DNA from: a virus
IMG/VR virus record: IMGVR_UViG_3300005329_000366
Location: 1-21,339 of that record
Direction: 5' to 3' (one strand)
Length of the DNA: 21,339 nt
The notes beneath the pieces are model-generated. The model was given only the letters and a program-made list of their open reading frames with translations, did not search any database and was not told where the DNA came from. The translations under genes were made by a program, and so were the position numbers. Shown in pieces: positions 6,421 through 13,152 of this stretch (its first letter is position 1; each line of letters begins with the position of its first letter).

Positions 6421-7289
6421 GCGGCACCCGCCTTCTGGGCCGCCGCGGCACGCAGCTTGGCGGTGAGCTCGCGAATGGCGCCCGCCGCAACGTGATCGAG
6501 GGGTGCACCGAGCTCCTCGTAGGCGAGCTGGTCAACGTCGTTGGCGATGCCCATCTCGTTGCCGAAGTCCCGGAGTTCGCGGACCGCGGCGGTGTGCTCG
6601 TCGTCGACGTCGACGTCGACGACGTCCGAGGTGTCCGACTGCGGGGTGGGTGCCGTCGGCGCGGTGAGGGCGGCGACGGACAGCGGGGCCCGCTTCTGCT
6701 GGACGACCTCCCCGTGGGTGTAGCCGTCAAGCTCCTCGGCCGCATACGGCATGCCGTGCAGGACGTCTGCGGCAACCAGCCGGCAGATCTCCCCGGTGGC
6801 GCGGGCGATCAGCATCGTCTTCGGCTGCTTCTTCCACTGGTCCTTGCCGAGGAGGCCGAGCTGGCGGGCACGGTCGGTGTCCCACTCGACTTCCTGCCAC
6901 TTCTCGGCGCCCTTCCGGCGGCCCCGCATCTTGCAGTAGGAGTTCGTGGATTCGAGGAGCTCGATCTCGTGGCCCTTGGCCTGCAGCAGGCCGCGCATGG
7001 CGTGCGCGCGGAGTGCGGGCTGCCCCTGGATGACGTCGATGGACTTGAGGGACGTCATGGGCTGGATGCCGAGCTCGTGTCCGGCGAGGATCACGGCGGT
7101 GACCTCGTCGGGCTTGCCGCGGTAGGCGCCGGCCAGGCTGGTGGTGGCGATGTTCGCGGCGATGTTGGAGATGGCGATGGCGTCGCGGGCCCACGCCTCC
7201 AGCTCCGACTCGGTGGGCGGGCTGGCTTCGAGGTGGGCGACGACCGCGGCGGTCTCTTCGTCGCGGGTGGCGATTTCGTTCGAGGTCAC
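6417..7289 (-). CDS. recT: RecT-family single-strand annealing protein
   Basis: A 290 aa protein. GHELGIQPMTSLKSIDVIQG (70-89), PALRAHAMRGLLQAKG (91-106) and QPKTMLIARATGEICRLVAA (155-174) are hallmark RecT/Bet-superfamily segments. The C-terminus (200-235) is an Asp/Val-rich linker followed by a helical tail. The protein anneals complementary single strands during phage recombination, pairing with a 5'-3' exonuclease. The nuclease is encoded immediately upstream with a GTGA overlap. The GTG at 7289 is chosen over an upstream in-frame start because the extension would read through the nuclease gene. Confidence 0.92.
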   Translation of the reverse strand: MTSNEIATRDEETAAVVAHLEASPPTESELEAWARDAIAISNIAANIATTSLAGAYRGKPDEVTAVILAGHELGIQPMTSLKSIDVIQGQPALRAHAMRGLLQAKGHEIELLESTNSYCKMRGRRKGAEKWQEVEWDTDRARQLGLLGKDQWKKQPKTMLIARATGEICRLVAADVLHGMPYAAEELDGYTHGEVVQQKRAPLSVAALTAPTAPTPQSDTSDVVDVDVDDEHTAAVRELRDFGNEMGIANDVDQLAYEELGAPLDHVAAGAIRELTAKLRAAAAQKAGAA

Positions 7290-8152
7290 TTCAGAAACTC
7301 CTCGGCTTGGCGCAGGGTTGCCCAGCTCGGCATTCCGATCTGGGGGATCTCGGCGACGGGCCCGGTCCAGTCGGGCCACTCGTCGTTGGCGGTGCAGTCG
7401 CGATAGATGCGCAGGGCGACTTCGTTGCGCCCGCGGCCGATGTCCTGGTCCTGGTCCCTCAGCTCGCGGACCGTGACGAGGTACGGCGCCTTCTTCGACT
7501 GGACGACGAAGAGGAAGCGCGCGCCTTCGGGTGCGAGTCCAGCGGCCTCGACGCCGTCGAGGTAGAGGGCGCCTTGCTGGTGGTAGCTGTAGGACTCGAT
7601 GGCCTTGCTGAAGCCGTCCGGGCTGGCGTCGGCTGCGGTCTTCAGGTCGACGACGAGCGTCACGTCGGGGCGCACCATCAGCCAGTCCGGGCGGACACGG
7701 ACACGGACGCCGGTCTCGGCGTGAGTCCAGTAGATGGAGCGCTCCGGGATGCCGTTGCCGAGCGTGAACAGCGGGCCGGCCTGCGGGTGCTGGCGGATCG
7801 CGTCGGCCATCGCCTGCACCTGCTCGCCCTCATGGAAGAGCAGCGGCACGGCGCCGTCAGCGCGGATCGCGTCGCGCTCCTCGCGGGCCGCCTTGGTACG
7901 CCAGTCCTCCCACCCAGTGACGACGATCTCCTCGCCCTCGCCGAGGACGAGCTTGTGCGCGGCGTGCCCGAGGTCGAACTCCCGCTTCGGCGGCTGCGGG
8001 TGGTCGCGGTCGTATTTGAACTGGGCGGGGCAGCCGGGGTTGAGGAGTGCGCGCAGCCCGGACGAGGAGATCGACGTCTTGTCGGCGTGGTACGACTCGG
8101 CGGATAGGCCGTCGACGACCTTCGGCGCCTCCACCTCCACCGCGGCGGTCAC
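7286..8152 (-). CDS. RecE-like PD-(D/E)XK exonuclease
   Basis: A 288 aa protein with the layout of phage exonuclease VIII/RecE-type nucleases (putative PDDEXK family, DUF3799-like). It contains GHAAHKLVL (62-70), RPDWLM (154-159) with D156, VVDLKTA (167-173) giving the D-x-K catalytic pair D169/K171, YHQQGALYLDGVEA (190-203) and the strand FLFVVQSKKAPYLVTV. It would resect double-stranded ends to give 3' tails for RecT. The GTG start overlaps the stop of the upstream zinc-ribbon gene (GTGA). An upstream open extension is a shadow of that gene. Confidence 0.88.
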   Translation of the reverse strand: MTAAVEVEAPKVVDGLSAESYHADKTSISSSGLRALLNPGCPAQFKYDRDHPQPPKREFDLGHAAHKLVLGEGEEIVVTGWEDWRTKAAREERDAIRADGAVPLLFHEGEQVQAMADAIRQHPQAGPLFTLGNGIPERSIYWTHAETGVRVRVRPDWLMVRPDVTLVVDLKTAADASPDGFSKAIESYSYHQQGALYLDGVEAAGLAPEGARFLFVVQSKKAPYLVTVRELRDQDQDIGRGRNEVALRIYRDCTANDEWPDWTGPVAEIPQIGMPSWATLRQAEEFLK

Positions 8153-8331
8153 CGGTTCACCCCGCGGGCGAGGTTGTCGATGTCGCTGACCTCTGCGCCG
8201 CGAAGGGCGCTGGCGACCTCGGGCTCGCAGTCCTCGCACAGGCCGGTGGCCAGAACGAGTGGGCCGCCTTCGTCGCCGCAGCGGGGGCACGCCAGTGGCG
8301 CGACCTGCTTTGTGAGGCTTTCGGTGCTCAT
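8149..8331 (-). CDS. Small zinc-ribbon protein
   Basis: A 60 aa protein with C15-x2-C18 and C32-x2-C35 (ACPRCGD ... LCEDCE), a compact rubredoxin-type zinc ribbon, then a helical acidic tail. ATG start; only a weak GAAAGCGAG sits upstream. Its stop overlaps the nuclease start. Function unknown; it probably binds nucleic acid or protein in the recombination module. Confidence 0.7.
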   Translation of the reverse strand: MSTESLTKQVAPLACPRCGDEGGPLVLATGLCEDCEPEVASALRGAEVSDIDNLARGVNR

Positions 8332-8396
8332 GTGACTCGCTTTCGGGTGTCGTGATGGGTGGCCCTGACCGATGCGGGCCCTCTGGTGACTTGGAT

Positions 8397-9044
8397 TCAG
8401 CGGCGCTTCCTGGTGCGACGTCTCCACCTTTGAGTCGCTTCGCGGGCGCATGTGCGGCAATGTCGTTGTGGCGTTCCGTCGATGCGCAGCCGCTTGACCG
8501 GCTTCGTGTTCTCTGGGGTGAACTCGTGGCCCTGATCGCAGTGCGTCTTCAGGAAGTTCTGCGCTGTGAGGCTCCGGCCGCGCATGTTGTTCTCGGCGGC
8601 GGTCACCGGCTCCAGGTGGTTCGGGTTTACGCAGCGCCGGTGCAGGCACTCCTTGCCGCCGGGGCACTCTGCATCGCTTGAGTGGCAGGTGTGGTCCAGC
8701 ATCATGCCGTCAGGCACTGGTCCAACCGCGTCCAAGTAGAGCTGCCGATGAGCGTTCAACATCTGGCCAGCGATCTTGATGCGGCCGTAGTTGTCGCCGT
8801 TTAGGGGGCCGGTGAAGATGACGCAGCCACCCCAACCGGGTGTGGTCCTCTGGAAGATGCGCTCCGTTACGGGGAGACGTCGCGCAGGGCGCCTTGCGGA
8901 ACGGTATTTACGTGGCGCGTCCAGCTTGTCCGTGCCTGCGGCGCGCAAGGCCTTCAGGAGCTTCCGATAGCAGGGATCGCACCGTCCACGACGGATCTTG
9001 CCGATCACCTCGTTCCCGCAGCCCTCGCAGCGCCAGGCGGTCAT
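8397..9044 (-). CDS. HNH endonuclease with two zinc sites
   Basis: A 215 aa free-standing HNH nuclease. It begins with a zinc ribbon (C6, C9, C22, C25). The basic linker leads to a core in which LNAHRQLYLDAVG (96-108) is followed by LDHTC (116-120, H118) and CVNPNHLEPVTAAENNMRG (138-156), the HNH_3-type signature with the N-P-N-H-L-E-P motif. A second Cys/His site (C169, H173, C196, C199) and a very basic tail finish the protein. The ATG is preceded by AAGGAG. It lies behind a 15-bp hairpin and, unlike its neighbours, is not overlap-coupled. Both fit a mobile homing-type gene inserted in the operon. Confidence 0.9.
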   Translation of the reverse strand: MTAWRCEGCGNEVIGKIRRGRCDPCYRKLLKALRAAGTDKLDAPRKYRSARRPARRLPVTERIFQRTTPGWGGCVIFTGPLNGDNYGRIKIAGQMLNAHRQLYLDAVGPVPDGMMLDHTCHSSDAECPGGKECLHRRCVNPNHLEPVTAAENNMRGRSLTAQNFLKTHCDQGHEFTPENTKPVKRLRIDGTPQRHCRTCAREATQRWRRRTRKRR

Positions 9045-9071
9045 TTCCGGTTCTCCTTCGTCTCTTGGTGC

Positions 9072-9113
9072 GGGCTTCCAGCCCCGACGGGGGGTGTGCG
9101 GGGCTGGAAGCCC
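9072..9113 (-). terminator. Strong 15-bp hairpin after the clamp gene
   Basis: GGGCTTCCAGCCCCG pairs perfectly with CGGGGCTGGAAGCCC around a 12-base loop. It lies 60 bases after the stop of the clamp-like gene and just before the Shine-Dalgarno of the HNH gene. It is one of the most stable structures in the window, and probably a terminator or attenuator that limits HNH expression. Confidence 0.75.
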
Positions 9114-9173
9114 TGGATGGCCGCGGCGCACAACGGGGGGAAAGCGCCAGGCGGCCGGCTGTGGAGGTGTTGG

Positions 9174-10361
9174 TCAGCTGGTGGCGTCGGCCGGTTCGGC
9201 GGGCTGCGGCTTGACGGCCTTCCACTCGGCGGCCTCGGCGTCGAAAGCGACGAACGGGTTGTCGTCGACGCGGAAGGCGATGTCCGCCTGCTTGGCGTCG
9301 TTCAGAGCACGGGCGAGTCGGAGCGCCCACTTGCGGGGCTCTTCCGCCATCTGCTTGGCGGCCCGCTTCTCGTGGTCGTCGTGCCACTTCTGCGGGTTGA
9401 AGCCGGACTCTTCGGCCATGTCCCACGCCCACTCGCCGAGTTCGCCCGAGTCGAGCTGTTCGGCGGTGTCGTCGACGACGGCCTGCGCGGCCCGCGGGTC
9501 GACCTGATGGAGGGCGTCGAGGTAGCGGTAGGCCATCCAGTCGGAGACGCCGGAGCGGATGTGCGCGAACCAGGCGTCCTGATCGTCGTCGAAGGACGTG
9601 TTGTAGACGTTCGACGTCGAGTCGAGGACCCCCTTGAGGAGGTTCGCTGCGGTCTCGCTGATGTCGTGGCTGGCGTCGAAACGGGGCGGCGTGGGCTTCG
9701 GCAGGCTGGCCATGTCGACGTCCGTCGCCCCGGCGGACAGCGTCCACAGCCACAGACTCTGTGCGTCGCCGAAGGTCTGGTTCTTCGACGGGCCGATGCC
9801 GCCGCCGCTGGTGGGCATCTGTGCGCCGATGAAGTCCTCTCCGAAGAACAGGACGGCCTTACGGTCGGCGGTCACTCGGATACGGAGGCTCTGCTCGGCC
9901 GATGCCCAGCGCCCCATGTAGTCCGTGTTGAGGGCGGGGAACGGTTCGCCGTCGACGGTCTGGTCGGCGATGCGGCGGAACAGGCCGCGCCAGTCCGGGT
10001 ATTCCAGGGCGGTGTTGACGGCGATGTTCAGGTCGGTGCGGGGGCCTTCGAAGACGAGGCGGTCCTTGGCGAGGCTGACGGTGATCCAGTCGGCGCCCTT
10101 CATGGCGCGCGCCCACTCGCGGACGGTGGCGACCTGCTCGCCGGGCAGGAGCGCCGCCCACGGCTCCTGGTCGCAGTCGCCGTGGTTGAGGCCGTAGCGG
10201 GCAGCGGCGAGCGTGTAGGCGTCGGTGGCTACCGTGTGCAGGTAGCGGGCGTCGGCGTCGAAGCGGATGCCGTGCAGCTGCTCGTGGTGGTCGCCGCCCA
10301 TGTGAGCGGTCGTCTTGTCGAGCATGAGCCCCAGCTGGTGGGCGTTGATCGTGACGGACAA
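9174..10361 (-). CDS. DNA polymerase sliding-clamp (DnaN)-like protein, two-domain form
   Basis: A 395 aa protein. HGIRFDADARYLHTVATDAY (30-49) is the classic beta-clamp strand-helix signature (bacterial versions read GxxFxxxxxxLxTVATDGHRLA) of domain 2. YPDWRGLF (121-128) corresponds to the FPDYRRV junction between domains 2 and 3. ALNTDYMGRWASA ... AVLFFGEDFIGAQMPT (143-183) matches the domain 3 helix and final strand. A domain 1 equivalent is missing, and about 210 residues of unknown, acidic, Trp-rich sequence follow. The start is TTG with AGGAG six bases upstream; no better ATG or GTG exists nearby. It likely tethers a polymerase or repair factor to phage DNA. Confidence 0.8.
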   Translation of the reverse strand: MSVTINAHQLGLMLDKTTAHMGGDHHEQLHGIRFDADARYLHTVATDAYTLAAARYGLNHGDCDQEPWAALLPGEQVATVREWARAMKGADWITVSLAKDRLVFEGPRTDLNIAVNTALEYPDWRGLFRRIADQTVDGEPFPALNTDYMGRWASAEQSLRIRVTADRKAVLFFGEDFIGAQMPTSGGGIGPSKNQTFGDAQSLWLWTLSAGATDVDMASLPKPTPPRFDASHDISETAANLLKGVLDSTSNVYNTSFDDDQDAWFAHIRSGVSDWMAYRYLDALHQVDPRAAQAVVDDTAEQLDSGELGEWAWDMAEESGFNPQKWHDDHEKRAAKQMAEEPRKWALRLARALNDAKQADIAFRVDDNPFVAFDAEAAEWKAVKPQPAEPADATS

Positions 10362-10413
10362 GGGGATCTCCTAGACTTGGTGGTGGATCCCCGTCGACTT
10401 CGCCTCGACGGGG
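10362..10413 (-). promoter_or_regulatory. Two overlapping, mutually exclusive hairpins in the clamp-gene leader
   Basis: Hairpin 1 is CCCCGTCGA (10389-10397) with TCGACGGGG (10405-10413), 9 bp with a 7-base loop. Hairpin 2 is GGGGATC (10362-10368) with GATCCCC (10386-10392), 7 bp. Hairpin 2 ends at the TTG start and encloses the AGGAG site. The two share bases 10389-10392, so only one can form at a time. On the plus strand hairpin 1 is followed by GTTTCTTCTT, which also makes it a T-tailed terminator in the antisense direction. Confidence 0.5.
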
Positions 10414-10466
10414 GTTTCTTCTTGGGCGCCGGCCGTCGCGGGAGGGTGCACCGGACGGCCGGCGGG

Positions 10467-10943
10467 TCAGTGGGTGGCGCGCACGTGCCCGGGGTTGGTG
10501 ACGGGTCCGAGGAGTCCGGCGTCGGCGGCTTGCCGTAGCGTCCGCACGTCGATCGGCCCGGTCGCCTGGTCTTCGATGGCGCTGGTGTCGCGGACCATCG
10601 GCGGCACGTCGACGCGGTTGGCGTTCGCCTCCGCGGCGAGCTGCGGGCCGAAGCGGGCCTGCAGTTGCAGGGCGCGGTCCCGCCATTCGTCGCGTTCGGC
10701 GGTGAGCTCTTCGATGTCGGCCAGCTGCTGCACGACCAGCTCCTCCGCGGCGCCCTGCTTGGTGCGGGCGTCGGCGAGCTCCCGTTCCTTGTCGTCGAGC
10801 TGGAGTCGGTAGCCAGCCATGAGGAGTTCGGCGCCGGCGAGCTTGTGGCGCAGCCGCTCCACTTCTGCGGGGGCGCTGTGCTTCGGCTTGCGGATGGTCC
10901 GGTCGAAGAGTCCGAGGCGGGGCAGGTAGGCGGTGAGCGTCAC
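10467..10943 (-). CDS. Coiled-coil hypothetical protein
   Basis: A 158 aa protein. After a basic N-terminus (PRLGLFDRTIRKPKHS), residues about 26-100 form a long charged coiled coil (EVERLRHKLAGAELL, QLDDKERELADARTKQ, EELTAERDEWRDRALQLQ). The C-terminal third is predicted disordered with a short helix, TLRQAADAGLLGPV. The GTG start is preceded by GAGGAGGAG and overlaps the stop of the next micro-gene. Function unknown; a structural or scaffold-type role in the early complex is possible. Confidence 0.75.
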   Translation of the reverse strand: MTLTAYLPRLGLFDRTIRKPKHSAPAEVERLRHKLAGAELLMAGYRLQLDDKERELADARTKQGAAEELVVQQLADIEELTAERDEWRDRALQLQARFGPQLAAEANANRVDVPPMVRDTSAIEDQATGPIDVRTLRQAADAGLLGPVTNPGHVRATH

Positions 10944-11044
10944 TGCTCCTCCTCGGTCTCGGTGGCGCGGAAGGTGTGGATGAAGGCGGCGGCGAAAGCG
11001 ACGATCAGTGCGACCGGGGTGGCGCAGAGGGCGACGGTATTCAT
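10940..11044 (-). CDS. Micro membrane protein (34 aa)
   Basis: ATG at 11044, stop at 10940; 34 aa. The sequence MNTVALCATPVALIVAFAAA followed by FIHTF is one hydrophobic helix with an acidic tail ATETEEEQ. The GAGGAGGAGCAGTGA at its 3' end doubles as the Shine-Dalgarno of the next gene, and its start overlaps the preceding stop (ATGA). This tight embedding supports it as a real gene. Function unknown. Confidence 0.6.
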   Translation of the reverse strand: MNTVALCATPVALIVAFAAAFIHTFRATETEEEQ

Positions 11045-11151
11045 GGCCTCTCCTGGGTGTTGCGGTTGCGGCGGGTACGGCGGGCGTCGATTTCGCCGGC
11101 GGCGAGGACCATGAGGCAGGCGGCGACGGCGAGCAGCAGGTTGGCGATCAC
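11041..11151 (-). CDS. Micro membrane protein (36 aa)
   Basis: GTG at 11151, stop at 11041; 36 aa. Residues 2-19 (IANLLLAVAACLMVLAAG) form a transmembrane helix, followed by a strongly basic tail (DARRTRRNRNTQERP), so the C-terminus should face the cytoplasm. It overlaps the neighbouring genes by GTGA and ATGA. It pairs with the next, acidic-tailed micro-protein and may interact with it through the opposite charges. Confidence 0.6.
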   Translation of the reverse strand: MIANLLLAVAACLMVLAAGEIDARRTRRNRNTQERP

Positions 11152-11405
11152 GAGGCGCCCTCCGTCCGGCTGATGCGGGTGCAGTAGTCCTCGAACGACT
11201 CGGTGAAGCCGCCGACGAGGGAGGCCATGAAGTCGTCGTCGCCTGGGGCGGTTTCGCCGCCGAGCCAGGCGGCGAGGCCTGGGATGGCGACGACGGCGCC
11301 CGGTTCGGATGCGGCGTCCAGGACCACGCCGATCGGGTCTGCGGTGGCCAGCTGGCGGCGGTTGCGGCGCCACAGGCGGGCGGCGATGCGGGCGATGGCG
11401 GCCAT
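11148..11405 (-). CDS. Hypothetical small protein
   Basis: An 85 aa protein. A basic amphipathic N-terminal helix (AAIARIAARLWRRNRRQL) is followed by a hydrophobic Gly/Ala-rich middle (GAVVAIPGLAAWLGG) and an acidic C-terminal region with DDDFMASLVGGF and FEDYCTRI. The start is an ATG overlapping the previous stop; a GTG one codon upstream is an alternative. Family not recognised. Confidence 0.65.
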   Translation of the reverse strand: MAAIARIAARLWRRNRRQLATADPIGVVLDAASEPGAVVAIPGLAAWLGGETAPGDDDFMASLVGGFTESFEDYCTRISRTEGAS

Positions 11406-11566
11406 CACGCGGTCACCTGCTCGTCGAAGCGGGCGGCGTCAGCGCGCAGCCAGTACTCGCGCCAGGTGCCGGGCGTCCACGACGAGTCGTCGTCGCCGAA
11501 CTCGCGGTGGGCTTCGACGTCGACGCGCACCAGGGCGTCCTCGGTGATGTCGGCGAGCGCACGCAC
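11405..11566 (-). CDS. Hypothetical small protein (53 aa)
   Basis: GTG at 11566 immediately follows the preceding stop (TGAGTG), with GGAGG eleven bases upstream. The 53 aa protein is acidic and Trp-rich: it starts MRALADITEDALVRVDVEAH and ends in SSWTPGTWREYWLRADAARF. The stop overlaps the next start. Function unknown, but the frame, Shine-Dalgarno and junctions support a real gene. Confidence 0.6.
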   Translation of the reverse strand: MRALADITEDALVRVDVEAHREFGDDDSSWTPGTWREYWLRADAARFDEQVTA

Positions 11567-11818
11567 TCAAACCACCTCCGGCAGGACCCGGAGCTGCTGC
11601 TGGCGCATCGTCCACGCCTTCAGCTCGGCGACCGCCTCGGCGAGCTCGTCGAGGATTTCCGGCGTGGACCGGGTGACGCTGATAGCGATGGACTCCCCGG
11701 CGTCGCCGATGATCAGCTGGGCGCACGGCTTGCCGTCGATGTCGCGGAGGTGCTTGGTGCGGATCGGGCCGTCGTTCAGGTCGAAGTTGATCCCGCCATA
11801 CATCTGGGCGCGGTTCAT
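11567..11818 (-). CDS. Hypothetical protein
   Basis: An 83 aa alpha/beta protein. A strand-rich N-terminal half (YGGINFDLNDGPIR, PCAQLIIGDAGESIAISVTR) is followed by one long helix (TPEILDELAEAVAELKAWTMRQ). The ATG overlaps the upstream stop (ATGA). Such small single-domain proteins are common in actinophage early regions, with no assigned function. Confidence 0.65.
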   Translation of the reverse strand: MNRAQMYGGINFDLNDGPIRTKHLRDIDGKPCAQLIIGDAGESIAISVTRSTPEILDELAEAVAELKAWTMRQQQLRVLPEVV

Positions 11819-12015
11819 GACGTCGCCTCCTCGGGCGTGCAGGTGCAGGTGTCTGGGTGGGTGCAGGCGAGGAGGTCGAAGACCCGCTCGTACCAGTCGG
11901 AGGGCTGCGGGGCCGCGGTGTGGCCCGCCGGCGGGGCGGCGAGGAGCGACTGCAAGCGGACGTCGTCCTCGACCACGGCGCGCGGAACGTCCATGCGGGA
12001 CATGTCGACGGCCAT
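11815..12015 (-). CDS. Hypothetical small protein with C-terminal Cys pair
   Basis: A 66 aa protein. The ATG at 12015 overlaps the upstream stop (TGATG). The C-terminal half holds SDWYERVFDLLACTHPDTCTCT, a CTHPDTCTC cluster that could bind a metal. Function unknown. A longer frame upstream is not used because it lies wholly inside the next gene. Confidence 0.6.
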   Translation of the reverse strand: MAVDMSRMDVPRAVVEDDVRLQSLLAAPPAGHTAAPQPSDWYERVFDLLACTHPDTCTCTPEEATS

Positions 12016-12470
12016 CACCAGCACCTGCCGATCTCGGTCAGGCCACCGGTGTCGGCGCGAACCTCTTCGGCCGAGGCGACCTTCCACGGGTTGGTGATCC
12101 CGGTCAGCTCGCGCTCACCCGTCACCGGGTCGATGCTGAGGTCGATCCAGCCGTCACCTTTTCCGTCGACGTAGATGCGGCGCCGGCAATCAGCGGCTTC
12201 GTTCGCGGCCTTCTCCGCCGCGGCCACGGCCTCGGCTTCCTTCGCCGCCGCCCACTCGTCCTCCGACACCACGTCGATGTGGGTGAAGGCGATGCAGGAG
12301 CTGTAGCCGTCGACCCAGACGACGTCGGTGTGACCGCCGAGCCTCTCGGCCTTGGAGCGGGTGCGGGTCACGAGGCGCGGGTCGTTGGGGCAGTCCTCCG
12401 GGCGGCAGACGGGGTAGGCGAACACCGGAGTGCCGACCGGGTGCAGGGAGTTGAACTCTTCGGCGTTCAC
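12015..12470 (-). CDS. Conserved-type actinophage hypothetical protein
   Basis: A 151 aa protein. The N-terminal domain (about 5-70) reads FNSLHPVGTPVFAYP, RLVTRTRSKAERLGGHTDVV, WVDGYSSCIAFTHIDVV. This arrangement is familiar to me from Streptomyces prophages and from small beta-rich proteins, but it has no known function. An Ala/Glu helix (73-95) and a C-terminal beta segment follow. The GTG overlaps the previous stop (GTGA). Confidence 0.7.
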   Translation of the reverse strand: MNAEEFNSLHPVGTPVFAYPVCRPEDCPNDPRLVTRTRSKAERLGGHTDVVWVDGYSSCIAFTHIDVVSEDEWAAAKEAEAVAAAEKAANEAADCRRRIYVDGKGDGWIDLSIDPVTGERELTGITNPWKVASAEEVRADTGGLTEIGRCW

Positions 12471-12736
12471 GCGGCCTCACCCGCCTCGGCGGCGGCGCGT
12501 TCGCGGGCGGCGATGACGGTCTCCCAGAACGTGTAGAAGAGGACGTCCAACGCCTCCTCCCGCTCCGCCGCGGGCAGCGACTCCAACGCGATCCGGCCGA
12601 TCTCCTCAACCTCGAAACCGTCAGGCCGAGTCGCGTGCAGCAGCTCCTCCGCCTCGTTCCACATCGCCCGCCACGGCGACACGAAGGCGATCGAAGAGGT
12701 GATCTGATCGAACGGGGTCAGGGGCTCGGGGATCAT
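12467..12736 (-). CDS. Hypothetical helical protein
   Basis: An 89 aa, all-helical acidic protein (EEIGRIALESLPAAEREEAL, DVLFYTFWETVIAARERAAA). The ATG overlaps the preceding stop (ATGA). Family not recognised. Confidence 0.65.
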   Translation of the reverse strand: MIPEPLTPFDQITSSIAFVSPWRAMWNEAEELLHATRPDGFEVEEIGRIALESLPAAEREEALDVLFYTFWETVIAARERAAAEAGEAA

Positions 12737-13053
12737 CGGGCACCGCCCTCGACCAGCTCGGCGAGGATGCGGCGGATCTCGCCCGCCGGGATCTCGAAGT
12801 CGTCATGGACGTCGTCGCCGTCCGTCGACTTGAGGAGGGCGTCCGTGAAGTCGGCGGCGACCTGGGCGCGGAGCTTCGCCTTGACGGCGACCTCGAAGGC
12901 GTTGACGAGCTTCGCGGCGTCCTTCGTCGACAGGCCGAACTCGTCGGTCACCCACTCGGTGGGGTTCTCCAGCTCACCCATCAGGGCGGCACGAGCCTGG
13001 TCGACGGTGGGGTTGGTGGGGTATCGGGATGAGACCATGTTCATCAGGTCCAC
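12733..13053 (-). CDS. Hypothetical helical protein
   Basis: A 106 aa, helical, acidic protein with central LSTKDAAKLVNAFEVAVKAK and a C-terminal EIPAGEIRRILAELVEGG. The start is uncertain: GTG at 13053 (GAGAG upstream), or the ATG at 13044, which has GGAG eight bases upstream. It is the first gene after the hairpin downstream of the excisionase-like gene, so the long chain of coupled small genes begins here. Function unknown. Confidence 0.65.
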   Translation of the reverse strand: MDLMNMVSSRYPTNPTVDQARAALMGELENPTEWVTDEFGLSTKDAAKLVNAFEVAVKAKLRAQVAADFTDALLKSTDGDDVHDDFEIPAGEIRRILAELVEGGAR

Positions 13054-13106
13054 TCCGGTTTCTCTCAGGGATCGATGGGTGGATCGGTGCGGCTCTCGGG
13101 CCGCGG

Positions 13107-13150
13107 CGCCCCTGCTGCCGGTGTGTGAAGGCCCGGCGTGGGGGCGTTTT
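13107..13150. terminator. Nested hairpin between excisionase-like gene and small-gene operon
   Basis: CGCCCC (13107-13112) pairs with GGGGCG (13141-13146), enclosing a second stem, GCCGG / CCGGC. On the plus strand it is followed by TTTT. In the operon direction it lies between the stop at 13153 and the gene starting at 13053. It may attenuate read-through from the immunity promoter or block antisense transcripts. Confidence 0.45.
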
Positions 13151-13152
13151 GC

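Noticed and set aside
9096-10538. 480-codon plus-strand frame over the clamp gene
   Set aside because: Antisense shadow; the minus strand encodes clamp signatures and has a Shine-Dalgarno.
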